The translations under genes and the position numbers were made by a program. 64,000 nt of DNA from Paenibacillus mesophilus. GTDB taxonomy: Bacteria > Bacillota > Bacilli > Paenibacillales > NBRC-103111. The notes beneath the pieces are model-generated. The model saw only the letters and a list, made by a program, of their open reading frames with translations, was not told the origin of the DNA and made no database searches. The stretch covers positions 62,385 through 126,384 of the forward strand of contig NZ_VCRA01000018.1 in assembly GCF_005938385.1 (NCBI RefSeq), given 5' to 3'. Shown here piece after piece: positions 56,913 through 64,000 of this stretch (position 1 is the first letter of the stretch; the number at the start of each line of letters is the position of its first letter).

Positions 56913-57896
56913 CTAGTAGGTGCTGATTTTCAATTTTTTCTCCACGCGTCCTTCGCTGAGCCAGCCGACATAGGAATCGATCGGCAAATATTGTTTATCC
57001 ATCAGCACGACGGCGACGAACGGATATTGTTTGCGGTGGCGGTATCGTACATCCGTCCAACGGACTTCGTAGCCCCACCCGTGCTCCTTCACTTCCGCGC
57101 ATGCGGTCGACGTGAAGTATAAGAACGCTTGCACGTCCGGATGGCTTTTCGAAGCGTCTACGGCCTGATGATCGTGGCAATGCGCCTTATCGACCCACCG
57201 CAGCTTGCCGTTGCGGAATTCTCCGAGCGTGTAGTCGTTCGGCGCCGTCCTTTTCACTACGTTCCACGTGTACAAATGGATGGTCGGTATCCATATATAG
57301 CGATGCCCCGGATCGTAATGCGGGTCCTGCAGCTTGATCCGGCGGCCGATTGCCGAATGCACGAGCGTGCGCCACGCGTAATAAATGGCGATGAAGCCGT
57401 AAAGCACCGGGAATATTTGGGCGGGCGAAGCCAAATGTACGGACCAGATGAAAATCGCGATCAAATGGCTCGAGAAGATGACCGGATCGAAAATGTGAAT
57501 AATGTTCCACGAAATCCATTTCTCCGTGAAAGGCCGAAACGCCTGGGTCCCGTAAGTGTTGAACAAGTCGCTGAACACGTGAAATGCGACGGCTATAAAT
57601 ACCCACAGTGCAAGATGCGGTACGGAAACGCCACGAAACAAAACGGCTAGCACGAGCGTGATCAAGACGGTCCATATGGCTATGGCCGGCAAGCTATGCG
57701 ACTTTCCGCGATGGTTCCGAATGTAAGACGCATTGCTGCGAAACCGTAAAAGCCCGTCCAAATCCGGCGCTTGGGAGCCGGCCACGGTGCCGATCAGTAC
57801 GGCTGTCGCCAAGGCGGAATCCGAGGCAACGACGGGATCGACGTAAGCCAATCCGGCTAATCCGAGTCCGACTACAAGATGCGTGCCTGTATCCAA
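56913..57896 (-). CDS. yfhP: Membrane-bound metal-dependent hydrolase (YfhP-like)
   Basis: The product is 327 residues, the same as Bacillus YfhP. The start DTGTHLVVGLGLAGLAYVDP, the metal-binding QAPDLDGLLRF and HRGKSHSL, and FHVFSDLFNTYGTQAFRPF, mark the LexA-independent DUF457-type membrane hydrolase family. Four or five membrane helices are visible. The TTG at 57896 follows GAGGAGGA and matches the family N-terminus; an ATG at 57932 adds an acidic leader. Function is uncharacterised. Two R1 repeats lie in its 3' region. Confidence 0.85.
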   Translation of the reverse strand: MDTGTHLVVGLGLAGLAYVDPVVASDSALATAVLIGTVAGSQAPDLDGLLRFRSNASYIRNHRGKSHSLPAIAIWTVLITLVLAVLFRGVSVPHLALWVFIAVAFHVFSDLFNTYGTQAFRPFTEKWISWNIIHIFDPVIFSSHLIAIFIWSVHLASPAQIFPVLYGFIAIYYAWRTLVHSAIGRRIKLQDPHYDPGHRYIWIPTIHLYTWNVVKRTAPNDYTLGEFRNGKLRWVDKAHCHDHQAVDASKSHPDVQAFLYFTSTACAEVKEHGWGYEVRWTDVRYRHRKQYPFVAVVLMDKQYLPIDSYVGWLSEGRVEKKLKISTY

Positions 57897-57950
57897 GTGT
57901 GTCTCCTCCTCATCGGTGTTCCTTGTTATCATAACACGATATCCGGTAAA

Positions 57951-58095
57951 ATAAAAAAATCATTTCGAAGAAATTTCTCGGAAGTACGACCGCGGATCAG
58001 ATGTAGATTTTTTTGGTAAAGAAAATCGTGTTAGCCATCAGATTAGGCTACCGAGATTTTCTTTAACGATAAAAAAATCATTTCGAAGAAATTTC
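57951..58095. repeat. 27-bp direct repeats flanking an inverted repeat
   Basis: ATAAAAAAATCATTTCGAAG... (27 bp) occurs identically at 57951-57977 and 58069-58095, 118 bp apart. Between them AAAGAAAATC and GATTTTCTTT form a 10-bp inverted repeat, with an inner GTTAGCC/GGCTAC. No ORF lies inside. It could be a small non-autonomous element or a regulatory structure. Confidence 0.6.
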
Positions 58096-58121
58096 AGGCG
58101 CTGCAAAGAAAGGTGAATCGA

Positions 58122-58409
58122 ATGGGCATTGTTTTCGTCGAATATAAAGTGTTCCCGGAAAAACGGGAGGCATACTTACAATGGTTCAAAACGCTCACCA
58201 TGGCCGAAACACGGCTGGAATTGTACGAAGGCTCCGATCAGCCCGATCTGTTCGTCGAGCTGTGGCGGGACTTCGGCCCGGACGAATACCGGGAATTCAA
58301 GAAATCGCGGCAGGAAAGTCCGGAATCGCCATGGGCGGAGCTTGCCGACTTCGTTCCGGGCGGTTCGGCCAAAGTCCATATTTGGTACTTCCAGCGGTCG
58401 GTGCGGTAG
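58122..58409 (+). CDS. Small unknown protein, possible dimeric ferredoxin-like fold
   Basis: The product is 95 residues: GIVFVEYKVFPEKREAYLQWFKTL at the N-terminus and VHIWYFQRSVR at the C-terminus suggest a beta-alpha-beta ferredoxin-like (dimeric alpha/beta barrel) layout, as in small monooxygenase- or NIPSNAP-like proteins. No catalytic residue can be assigned. GAAAGGTGA precedes the ATG at 58122. The sequence downstream (58410-58683) holds no gene I can support. Confidence 0.6.
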   Translation: MGIVFVEYKVFPEKREAYLQWFKTLTMAETRLELYEGSDQPDLFVELWRDFGPDEYREFKKSRQESPESPWAELADFVPGGSAKVHIWYFQRSVR

Positions 58410-58617
58410 CAACGGCTCCGTATGTTTACGGGTATAGTATGGGAGCGGTTGTTGTCCGGTCACGGCTTTATTTGTTTCCGCACAAACCGAGCGCCGCTTT
58501 TTTGGAGAGTTTGGATCCATATATTGGAACCGGATTAGAAAATCCCCCAAGTCCCGCTATGATCGGATAGTCCATTATTTCCAGCATGTAAATCCATGGT
58601 TTCTCCCTCTGCGGTTA

Positions 58618-58629
58618 TGTAAGCTTACA
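58618..58629. promoter_or_regulatory. 12-bp palindrome upstream of the ABC exporter
   Basis: TGTAAGCTTACA is a perfect palindrome 54 nt before the first exporter gene. It resembles operators of small repressors that often control such exporters. Confidence 0.35.
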
Positions 58630-58683
58630 CTTAGGATTCTTATCGCAACTGTTTGCCGCGAGCAAACCCAAGGGGGAGAAGGG

Positions 58684-60486
58684 ATGGAGAGAAAGTCTAT
58701 TATAGGGAAGCACATCAGACAGCACCGCTACTCCTACTTGTTCGGCTTTGCATTATTGTCCATTGCCAGCGTCCTGCAGCTCGTCATTCCAACGCTGCTC
58801 GGAGCGTTCACGGACAAATTGGAAATGTCGGAGCTGACTTACAAGGAGGCGCTGCAGTTCGCGCTATGGATGGTGCTGGCCGGTGTCGGGATCGCCATGT
58901 TCCGTTCTTCTTCGCGGATTTTTTTATTCCGGTTATCCAGACTGCTCGATATGCGCATACGCGACGAGCTGTTCAAGCATTGGGAAACGCTGTCCACCCA
59001 TTATTTCAAAAACCGCCGGGTAGGCGATCTGATGTCCCACGCGATCAGCGACGTCAGCGTTATTCGCGAGGTTACCCAGAACGGGATATTCAACACGCTG
59101 GAAGCGGTCGTGCTGATATCGATTACTGTAGTGACGATGGTTACATCGGTCGATCCGCTGCTGACGTTTCTGACATTGCTGCCGCTGCCGCTGCTGAGCG
59201 TGCTGGCATACCGGTTCAAGCGGCGCATCCAGAAAGAATCGACGAACGTGCAGGAAGCGATCGGCGATTTGACGAGCCGGGTTCAGGAGTTCGTCGCGGG
59301 CATTCGTGTCGTCAAGTCGTTCCTGCAGGAGAAGGAGCAAATTCGTCTGTTCGGCGAAGACAACGGACATGCGGTCGCCATGAACCGCAAGCTGGTGAAA
59401 TCGAACTCGCTGTTCGGGGCGCTCAGCTCCGCCGTCGTCGGCATCAGCTTCCTTGTCTCGGTCGTGCTTGGCGGCATCATGGTGCTGAATAACCGGATCA
59501 CGCTAGGCGAATTCGTAGCGTTCAACTCATTCCTGTCGCTGCTGATGGGACCGATCGAGAACTTGGGCAAAGTCGTCAACACGATGCAGCGTGGCAAAGC
59601 TTCCGAAGACCGGCTGCTTGCCATACTGAATACCCGGCCGGACGTAGCCGACGATTCGAATGCCGATCCTTCCATTCAGTCGATCGGCGGGGAAATCGAA
59701 ATTCGCGGGCTGTCGTTCTGCTACCCCGAATCCCATGAGCCCGCGCTGCGCGACATCTCGCTCAAGGTGCCGAAAGGGACGAGTCTTGCGATCGTCGGCA
59801 GAGTCGGGAGCGGGAAAAGCACGCTCGTCCATTTGCTCGTCAGACTGTACAACCCGCCGAAAGGAACCGTATTCATCGACGGGCGCGAAATAAGCGAAAT
59901 TCCGCTGCAGGTGCTGCGCGGTCATATCGGGATCGTTCCGCAGGACCAATTCCTGTTCTCCACGACGATTCGCGACAACATCAGCTTCGACCCGAAGCCT
60001 TACCGCGACGAGGAAGTCGAGCAGGCGGCGAAGCTTGCGCAAGTATACGACAACATCGTGGAATTCCCGAACCAGTTCCAGACGGCGCTAGGCGAGCGGG
60101 GCATCTCGCTGTCCGGCGGCCAGCGTCAGCGCGTCAGCATCGCGAGGGCGATCATCAAGAAGCCTCGGATCCTCATCTTCGACGACAGCTTGTCCGCCGT
60201 CGATACGGAGACCGAGGACCGCATTCTGGAAGGGCTGGACACGATCATGGAAAATCGGACCACGATCATTATCGGACACCGCATCTCTTCCGTACAGTCG
60301 GCCGACCAAATCGTCGTGCTGGAGGAAGGGGAGCTTGTCGAGCGGGGAACCCATGAGTCGCTTCTGGCCCAAAACGGCATATACGCCGACATGTACCATA
60401 AGCAGCTTCTGGAAGAAGCGACGCGGCAGCAGGAGCGGGAATGGGAAGCGGAGAAGAAGGTCGCAACGGGAGGGAAAGCGGGATGA
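58684..60486 (+). CDS. yheI: Heterodimeric ABC exporter subunit, YheI/BmrC type
   Basis: The product is 600 residues. Six transmembrane helices (about 20-320) precede the nucleotide-binding domain: Walker A GRVGSGKST, Q-loop PQDQFLF, intact signature LSGGQRQR and Walker B ILIFDDS. The catalytic Glu after Walker B is Asp (DDS), so its own site is degenerate. In YheI/YheH exporters the intact signature pairs with the partner site. It is coupled to the next gene by an ATGA overlap. The likely role is drug or peptide efflux. Confidence 0.93.
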   Translation: MERKSIIGKHIRQHRYSYLFGFALLSIASVLQLVIPTLLGAFTDKLEMSELTYKEALQFALWMVLAGVGIAMFRSSSRIFLFRLSRLLDMRIRDELFKHWETLSTHYFKNRRVGDLMSHAISDVSVIREVTQNGIFNTLEAVVLISITVVTMVTSVDPLLTFLTLLPLPLLSVLAYRFKRRIQKESTNVQEAIGDLTSRVQEFVAGIRVVKSFLQEKEQIRLFGEDNGHAVAMNRKLVKSNSLFGALSSAVVGISFLVSVVLGGIMVLNNRITLGEFVAFNSFLSLLMGPIENLGKVVNTMQRGKASEDRLLAILNTRPDVADDSNADPSIQSIGGEIEIRGLSFCYPESHEPALRDISLKVPKGTSLAIVGRVGSGKSTLVHLLVRLYNPPKGTVFIDGREISEIPLQVLRGHIGIVPQDQFLFSTTIRDNISFDPKPYRDEEVEQAAKLAQVYDNIVEFPNQFQTALGERGISLSGGQRQRVSIARAIIKKPRILIFDDSLSAVDTETEDRILEGLDTIMENRTTIIIGHRISSVQSADQIVVLEEGELVERGTHESLLAQNGIYADMYHKQLLEEATRQQEREWEAEKKVATGGKAG

Positions 60487-62594
60487 GCATACACGCGGAA
60501 AAAGCGGTCGTCGACATCAAGGACGGCCAACTGCTTAAGAAAATGCTCGCCTACGCGGTGCCTCATTGGAAAATGATCACGCTTTGCATCGGCCTTGCCT
60601 TTCTGATCGTCATGTCCGATCTGGCCCGCCCTTACTTGATGAAGATCGCGATCGACGATCACATCAACGGTCTGCACAAGCCGATGTATGCGGCGGAAGC
60701 GGGGAAGGCGGACCGGCTTCAGCCTTACGGCAAGCCGGTCATAATCGGCGATACCGCTTACGTGAGAATCGGCGCCGCGGAAGCAAGCGAGCCTGCGGCT
60801 ATCCCCGATGCCGGACTGCGTAAAGCGCAAATCGTGGAAATCGGCGGCGCGCAGTTTTTGACCGAAGGCTGGCCCGATACGAAGGCTAAGCCGGAAGTGC
60901 GGCAGATCGGCGGTGCAACCGAGCTCGCAGTGGACGGACAAACTTATCCGGCCAAGGAGCTCGACGAAGATACGGTATCGAAGTTCCGTGAGCGCGATAC
61001 CGGCGGATTATTGACGCTAGGGCTGTTTTTTCTCATTACGGTAGTCGGCGGTGCGATGCTGAACTACGTACAGACGAACCTGTTGCAATATACCGGACAG
61101 CACATCATTTACCGCATCCGCTCGCAGCTGTTCGAGCATTTGAGCCGGATGTCCGCCTCGTTCTTCGACCGCAACCCGGTCGGACGTCTCGTCGTCCGCG
61201 TCACGCAGGATACGGAGACGCTGAACCAGCTGTATTCGCAGGTCATCGTCAATTTGGTCAAAGACATTATCGTGCTGTTCGGCATACTGGTCATCATGAT
61301 GCAGATGAGCCTGAAGCTCACCGCACTCATGATCGTAGTCATCCCGCTTCTGATCGGCATGACGATCTGGTACCGGATCGTCGTCCGCGAGGCGCAACGC
61401 ACCGTGCGGCTGCTGCTGTCCCGGTTGAACTCGTTTCTGGCGGAAAATTTATCCGGCATCCGCATCACGCAGCTGTTCATCCGGGAAGAACGGCAGCTGG
61501 AGCAGTTCCGCCAGTTGAACGGGGAGCATTTCAAAGCCGGATTGCGCGGGGTTATCATCAACTCAATTTTCCAGCCTGCCGTAGGCTTTCTCGGCAATTT
61601 GGCGATTGCGCTGCTGATCTGGTACGGCGGAGGCTCCGTATTGGACGGAACGATTACGTTCGGTATCGTATACGCCTTTACTCATTACGTGCGTCAATTT
61701 TTCAACCCGCTCATGAGCTTGGCCGAGAAATACAACCAGATCCAGACGGCGATGGTCGGAGCGGAGCGGATCTTCGAGCTGCTGGACGAGAAGCCTTCCA
61801 TCGTCGATGCGGAAGTGACGAAAGCAATGCCCAAGCAGGTGCGCGGCGAGATCGAATTCGAGCATGTATGGTTTGCTTATAATGAAGGCGAATGGGTGCT
61901 CCGCGACGTATCGTTCAAGATCGAGCCGGGGCAGACGATCGCCTTCGTCGGAGCGACAGGCGCGGGCAAAAGCTCGATCATTTCACTGATCAACCGGTTC
62001 TACGATATTCAGAAAGGGACAATCCGGCTTGACGGCATCGACATCCGCGATATTCCGCTCGAACAGCTTCGCCGGGCCGTCAGCGTCGTGCAGCAGGACG
62101 TATTCCTGTTCAACGGCGATATCGCCTCGAATATCCGGCTGAACGAATCCGGCATTACGGACGAGCAGGTGAGAGAAGCGGCGCGCATGGTGCATATGGA
62201 GTCGTTTATCCGCAAGCAGCCGCTAGGCTTCGCCACCCCGCTCGGGGAACGCGGCGTCAATTTGTCGCTCGGTCAGCGGCAGCTGCTGTCGTTCGCGCGC
62301 GCGATCGTGTTCCGTCCGCAAATATTGATCTTGGACGAGGCGACGTCGAATATCGACACGGAGACGGAATTGGTCGTGCAGGATGCGCTGAGGACGATCT
62401 CGAAAGACCGGACGACGTTGATCGTCGCCCACCGGCTGTCCACGATCCAGCATGCCGATCAAATTATCGTCATGCATAAAGGCAAAGTGCGCGAGACCGG
62501 GAACCATTACCAGCTGCTCGCGCAAAAAGGATATTATTACAAGCTGTTCGAGCTGCAGTACAAGGAACGGCGGCAGATGCCGGATGCGCGGTAA
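60483..62594 (+). CDS. yheH: Heterodimeric ABC exporter subunit, YheH/BmrD type
   Basis: The product is 703 residues. A ~110-residue insert between TM1 and TM2 (about residues 55-170) is an extracellular domain as in BmrD. The nucleotide-binding domain has Walker A GATGAGKSS, Walker B ILILDEATSNID with the catalytic Glu, and an altered signature LSLGQRQL. Hence site 1 (partner Walker B with this signature) is degenerate and site 2 is consensus. The ATG at 60483 overlaps the upstream stop. Confidence 0.93.
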   Translation: MSIHAEKAVVDIKDGQLLKKMLAYAVPHWKMITLCIGLAFLIVMSDLARPYLMKIAIDDHINGLHKPMYAAEAGKADRLQPYGKPVIIGDTAYVRIGAAEASEPAAIPDAGLRKAQIVEIGGAQFLTEGWPDTKAKPEVRQIGGATELAVDGQTYPAKELDEDTVSKFRERDTGGLLTLGLFFLITVVGGAMLNYVQTNLLQYTGQHIIYRIRSQLFEHLSRMSASFFDRNPVGRLVVRVTQDTETLNQLYSQVIVNLVKDIIVLFGILVIMMQMSLKLTALMIVVIPLLIGMTIWYRIVVREAQRTVRLLLSRLNSFLAENLSGIRITQLFIREERQLEQFRQLNGEHFKAGLRGVIINSIFQPAVGFLGNLAIALLIWYGGGSVLDGTITFGIVYAFTHYVRQFFNPLMSLAEKYNQIQTAMVGAERIFELLDEKPSIVDAEVTKAMPKQVRGEIEFEHVWFAYNEGEWVLRDVSFKIEPGQTIAFVGATGAGKSSIISLINRFYDIQKGTIRLDGIDIRDIPLEQLRRAVSVVQQDVFLFNGDIASNIRLNESGITDEQVREAARMVHMESFIRKQPLGFATPLGERGVNLSLGQRQLLSFARAIVFRPQILILDEATSNIDTETELVVQDALRTISKDRTTLIVAHRLSTIQHADQIIVMHKGKVRETGNHYQLLAQKGYYYKLFELQYKERRQMPDAR

Positions 62595-62620
62595 TACCGC
62601 CCGTTCAAAAAAATCAAGAG

Positions 62621-62657
62621 ACAGTCCCGGGAGTCGCGTTCCCGGGACTGTTTTGTT
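62621..62657 (+). terminator. Terminator of the ABC exporter operon
   Basis: ACAGTCCCGGGA pairs perfectly with TCCCGGGACTGT and is followed by TTTGTTTG. Confidence 0.9.
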
Positions 62658-62746
62658 TGCGCGCGCCATATGCAGCTTTTTTTATTTTACAGATTCCGCT
62701 TGCCGGTGATAAGATTTACATAACTGACAAGAAGGAGCCGTAACCT

Positions 62747-64000
62747 ATGCTGCAGAAGTGGAGTCTTCTGACCCGGCTGTTTGCGATCTATTCGCTCATT
62801 GTATTTCTGGTCATACCGCTTTCGTACGCAGTCTTGTACAATTATTACAAATCGGTCGCCTACCAGACGCTATCCCGGTCTTTTCATTGGGAAGCGACAA
62901 CCTTGGCCGAGCGTCTGAGCAACGTAATCGCGTCGGCGGACAGTCTGGCCGCGAATGCGCTTTCCAATCCTTCGATCGAAAGCTGGATGAAGGAGACGCC
63001 CGACAACAATTCCAACAACAAGGTCATCAGCGTATTCAATAAGATGCGGATCGATCTGGATATCGATCCGGACAGCTTGAACCGCATATCGATCATGAAG
63101 GATACCGGTCTCTTCTTGACGTTCGGGGCGACTTCTTCCTACAACCGGGATCAGTTGAAGAAGAAGATTTCCGAGCTTGGCTGGTTCAATAAGCTGGAGA
63201 ATAAGCCGCTCCTCGTTTTGCCCCCTCACCGGGACGACTGGGATTCGAAAGGCAAAATGATCGTATCCGTCATTCGCAGCGGAGTGCCCGGCACGGTGAT
63301 CGAAATCCAAATTCCATACTCTTATATGGAAGCGGCGCTGTTCAAGGGCAAACTTACGGCCAACGGCAAGCAAGTGTTTCTTTATGACGAGAATGGTCAA
63401 ATCATTTATCCGACTACCCCGCAGCAGCTTCCGTCGGGCGGGGACGTAACCGCGGAAAGCGCGATCGCCCATGCGGGCTGGCGGGTCGCCGTGACCCAGC
63501 CGATGGATTTGATGCTCAAGTCCGTTCGCGAAACCGGATATTGGATGGCGGCGATAGCCGGAGGGTTGTCGCTCGCCTCGCTGATCATCGTCTACTTCTT
63601 TACGTCCAGAACGACCAAGCCGCTCGTTCAGCTGAGCCATGCGATGGCGCAAGTGCCCGGGGATGCGCGCGCGAACGAGGAGCTGAAGAAGCTGCTCGCC
63701 ACGATGGACACCCGTGAATCCCACAATGAAATCGTTCATCTGTACCACGCGTTCAGGAGCATGCTGGAGAGGATGGAGGAATCGAAGCGGTACGCGGTAG
63801 AGGCGCATTCCCGCGAGCTGCAGGCCCAGTTCGTCGCCCTGCAGGCGCAGATGAACCCCCATTTCCTGTACAATACGTTGACTCTGATCGGCATGCTCGG
63901 CATGGAGGACGGCAACGACGAGATTATGAAGATTACGAGCGAGCTTGTGCAGATGCTCCGTTATATTACGTACGACAGCCGGGAGCTCGTCACGCTAAAG
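62747..64000 (+). CDS. YesM-like sensor histidine kinase, 5' part (3' end outside window)
   Basis: 418 codons are visible. TM1 (about 11-33) and TM2 (about 266-287) flank a ~230-residue extracellular sensor. A HAMP region follows, then the His_kinase domain of the LytS/YesM group: QAQMNPHFLYNTLTLIGML with the phosphoacceptor at His372. The ATPase domain lies beyond the window. The ATG at 62747 follows AAGGAG. In Paenibacillus such kinases are usually followed by an AraC-type response regulator gene and sugar ABC transporter genes. Confidence 0.9.
   Translation, partial: MLQKWSLLTRLFAIYSLIVFLVIPLSYAVLYNYYKSVAYQTLSRSFHWEATTLAERLSNVIASADSLAANALSNPSIESWMKETPDNNSNNKVISVFNKMRIDLDIDPDSLNRISIMKDTGLFLTFGATSSYNRDQLKKKISELGWFNKLENKPLLVLPPHRDDWDSKGKMIVSVIRSGVPGTVIEIQIPYSYMEAALFKGKLTANGKQVFLYDENGQIIYPTTPQQLPSGGDVTAESAIAHAGWRVAVTQPMDLMLKSVRETGYWMAAIAGGLSLASLIIVYFFTSRTTKPLVQLSHAMAQVPGDARANEELKKLLATMDTRESHNEIVHLYHAFRSMLERMEESKRYAVEAHSRELQAQFVALQAQMNPHFLYNTLTLIGMLGMEDGNDEIMKITSELVQMLRYITYDSRELVTLK

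Noticed and set aside
58439..58570. 43-codon plus-strand frame in the gap before the ABC exporter
   Set aside because: No ribosome binding site and no recognisable composition.

Overview
The window is about 57% G+C chromosomal DNA from an endospore-forming Firmicute, most likely Paenibacillus or a close relative in Paenibacillaceae. The evidence is two alpha/beta-type small acid-soluble spore proteins, sporulation genes yunB and ylbJ, strong GGAGG ribosome binding sites with many TTG/GTG starts, a tryptophan T-box leader, a YesM-type sensor kinase, a Fur box, a cre site and a SigG-type promoter. No rRNA, tRNA, CRISPR array, prophage or intact insertion sequence was found.

Layout. 0-9 kb: the end of an FAD oxidoreductase gene, a methyltransferase, a LysM-remnant protein, an ECF sigma factor, a DUF445 membrane protein, a Fur-controlled pair of siderophore permeases, yunB and an MFS transporter. 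9-18 kb: an M23 endopeptidase, then a nickel-pincer cofactor (lar) island with larC divided into two genes on opposite strands, its GntR regulator, and lipA, yutD and an orphan membrane-fusion-type adaptor. 18-25 kb: a chemoreceptor with a divergent tip, an OsmC protein and an OmpR-type two-component system. 25-28 kb: an orphan ABC solute-binding lipoprotein next to a GntR regulator fused to a solute-binding domain. 28-38 kb: housekeeping genes (nadK, ylbJ, truncated haemoglobin, DUF2225, diguanylate cyclase, yycC, M3 oligopeptidase, a canonical chemoreceptor and small zinc-ribbon or unknown proteins).

38-48 kb is an accessory catabolic locus. A second GntR/solute-binding fusion regulator is divergent from an overlapping operon of two Gfo/Idh/MocA dehydrogenases, an enolase-superfamily enzyme, an alpha/beta hydrolase and an SGNH hydrolase. 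A divergent pair of ceramidase-like enzymes follows. 48-58 kb carries spore proteins, a PfkB kinase, an aldose epimerase, a two-gene metal-associated permease system, moaB, a cysteine-poor L33 gene, T-box-controlled trpS and yfhP. 58-64 kb holds a heterodimeric ABC exporter (YheI/YheH type) and the 5' part of a YesM-like kinase.

The strongest unexplained signals are these. (1) Three families of structured intergenic repeats show compensatory base changes, and two of them sit between the stop codon of a minus-strand gene and a terminator, so they look like 3'-UTR elements. (2) LarC is split into two separate genes. (3) Two GntR/solute-binding fusions share ATGTACA-type boxes upstream, which suggests a one-component sugar-sensing design. 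(4) The esterase/dehydrogenase/enolase/ceramidase-like locus has no transporter and no known pathway assignment.
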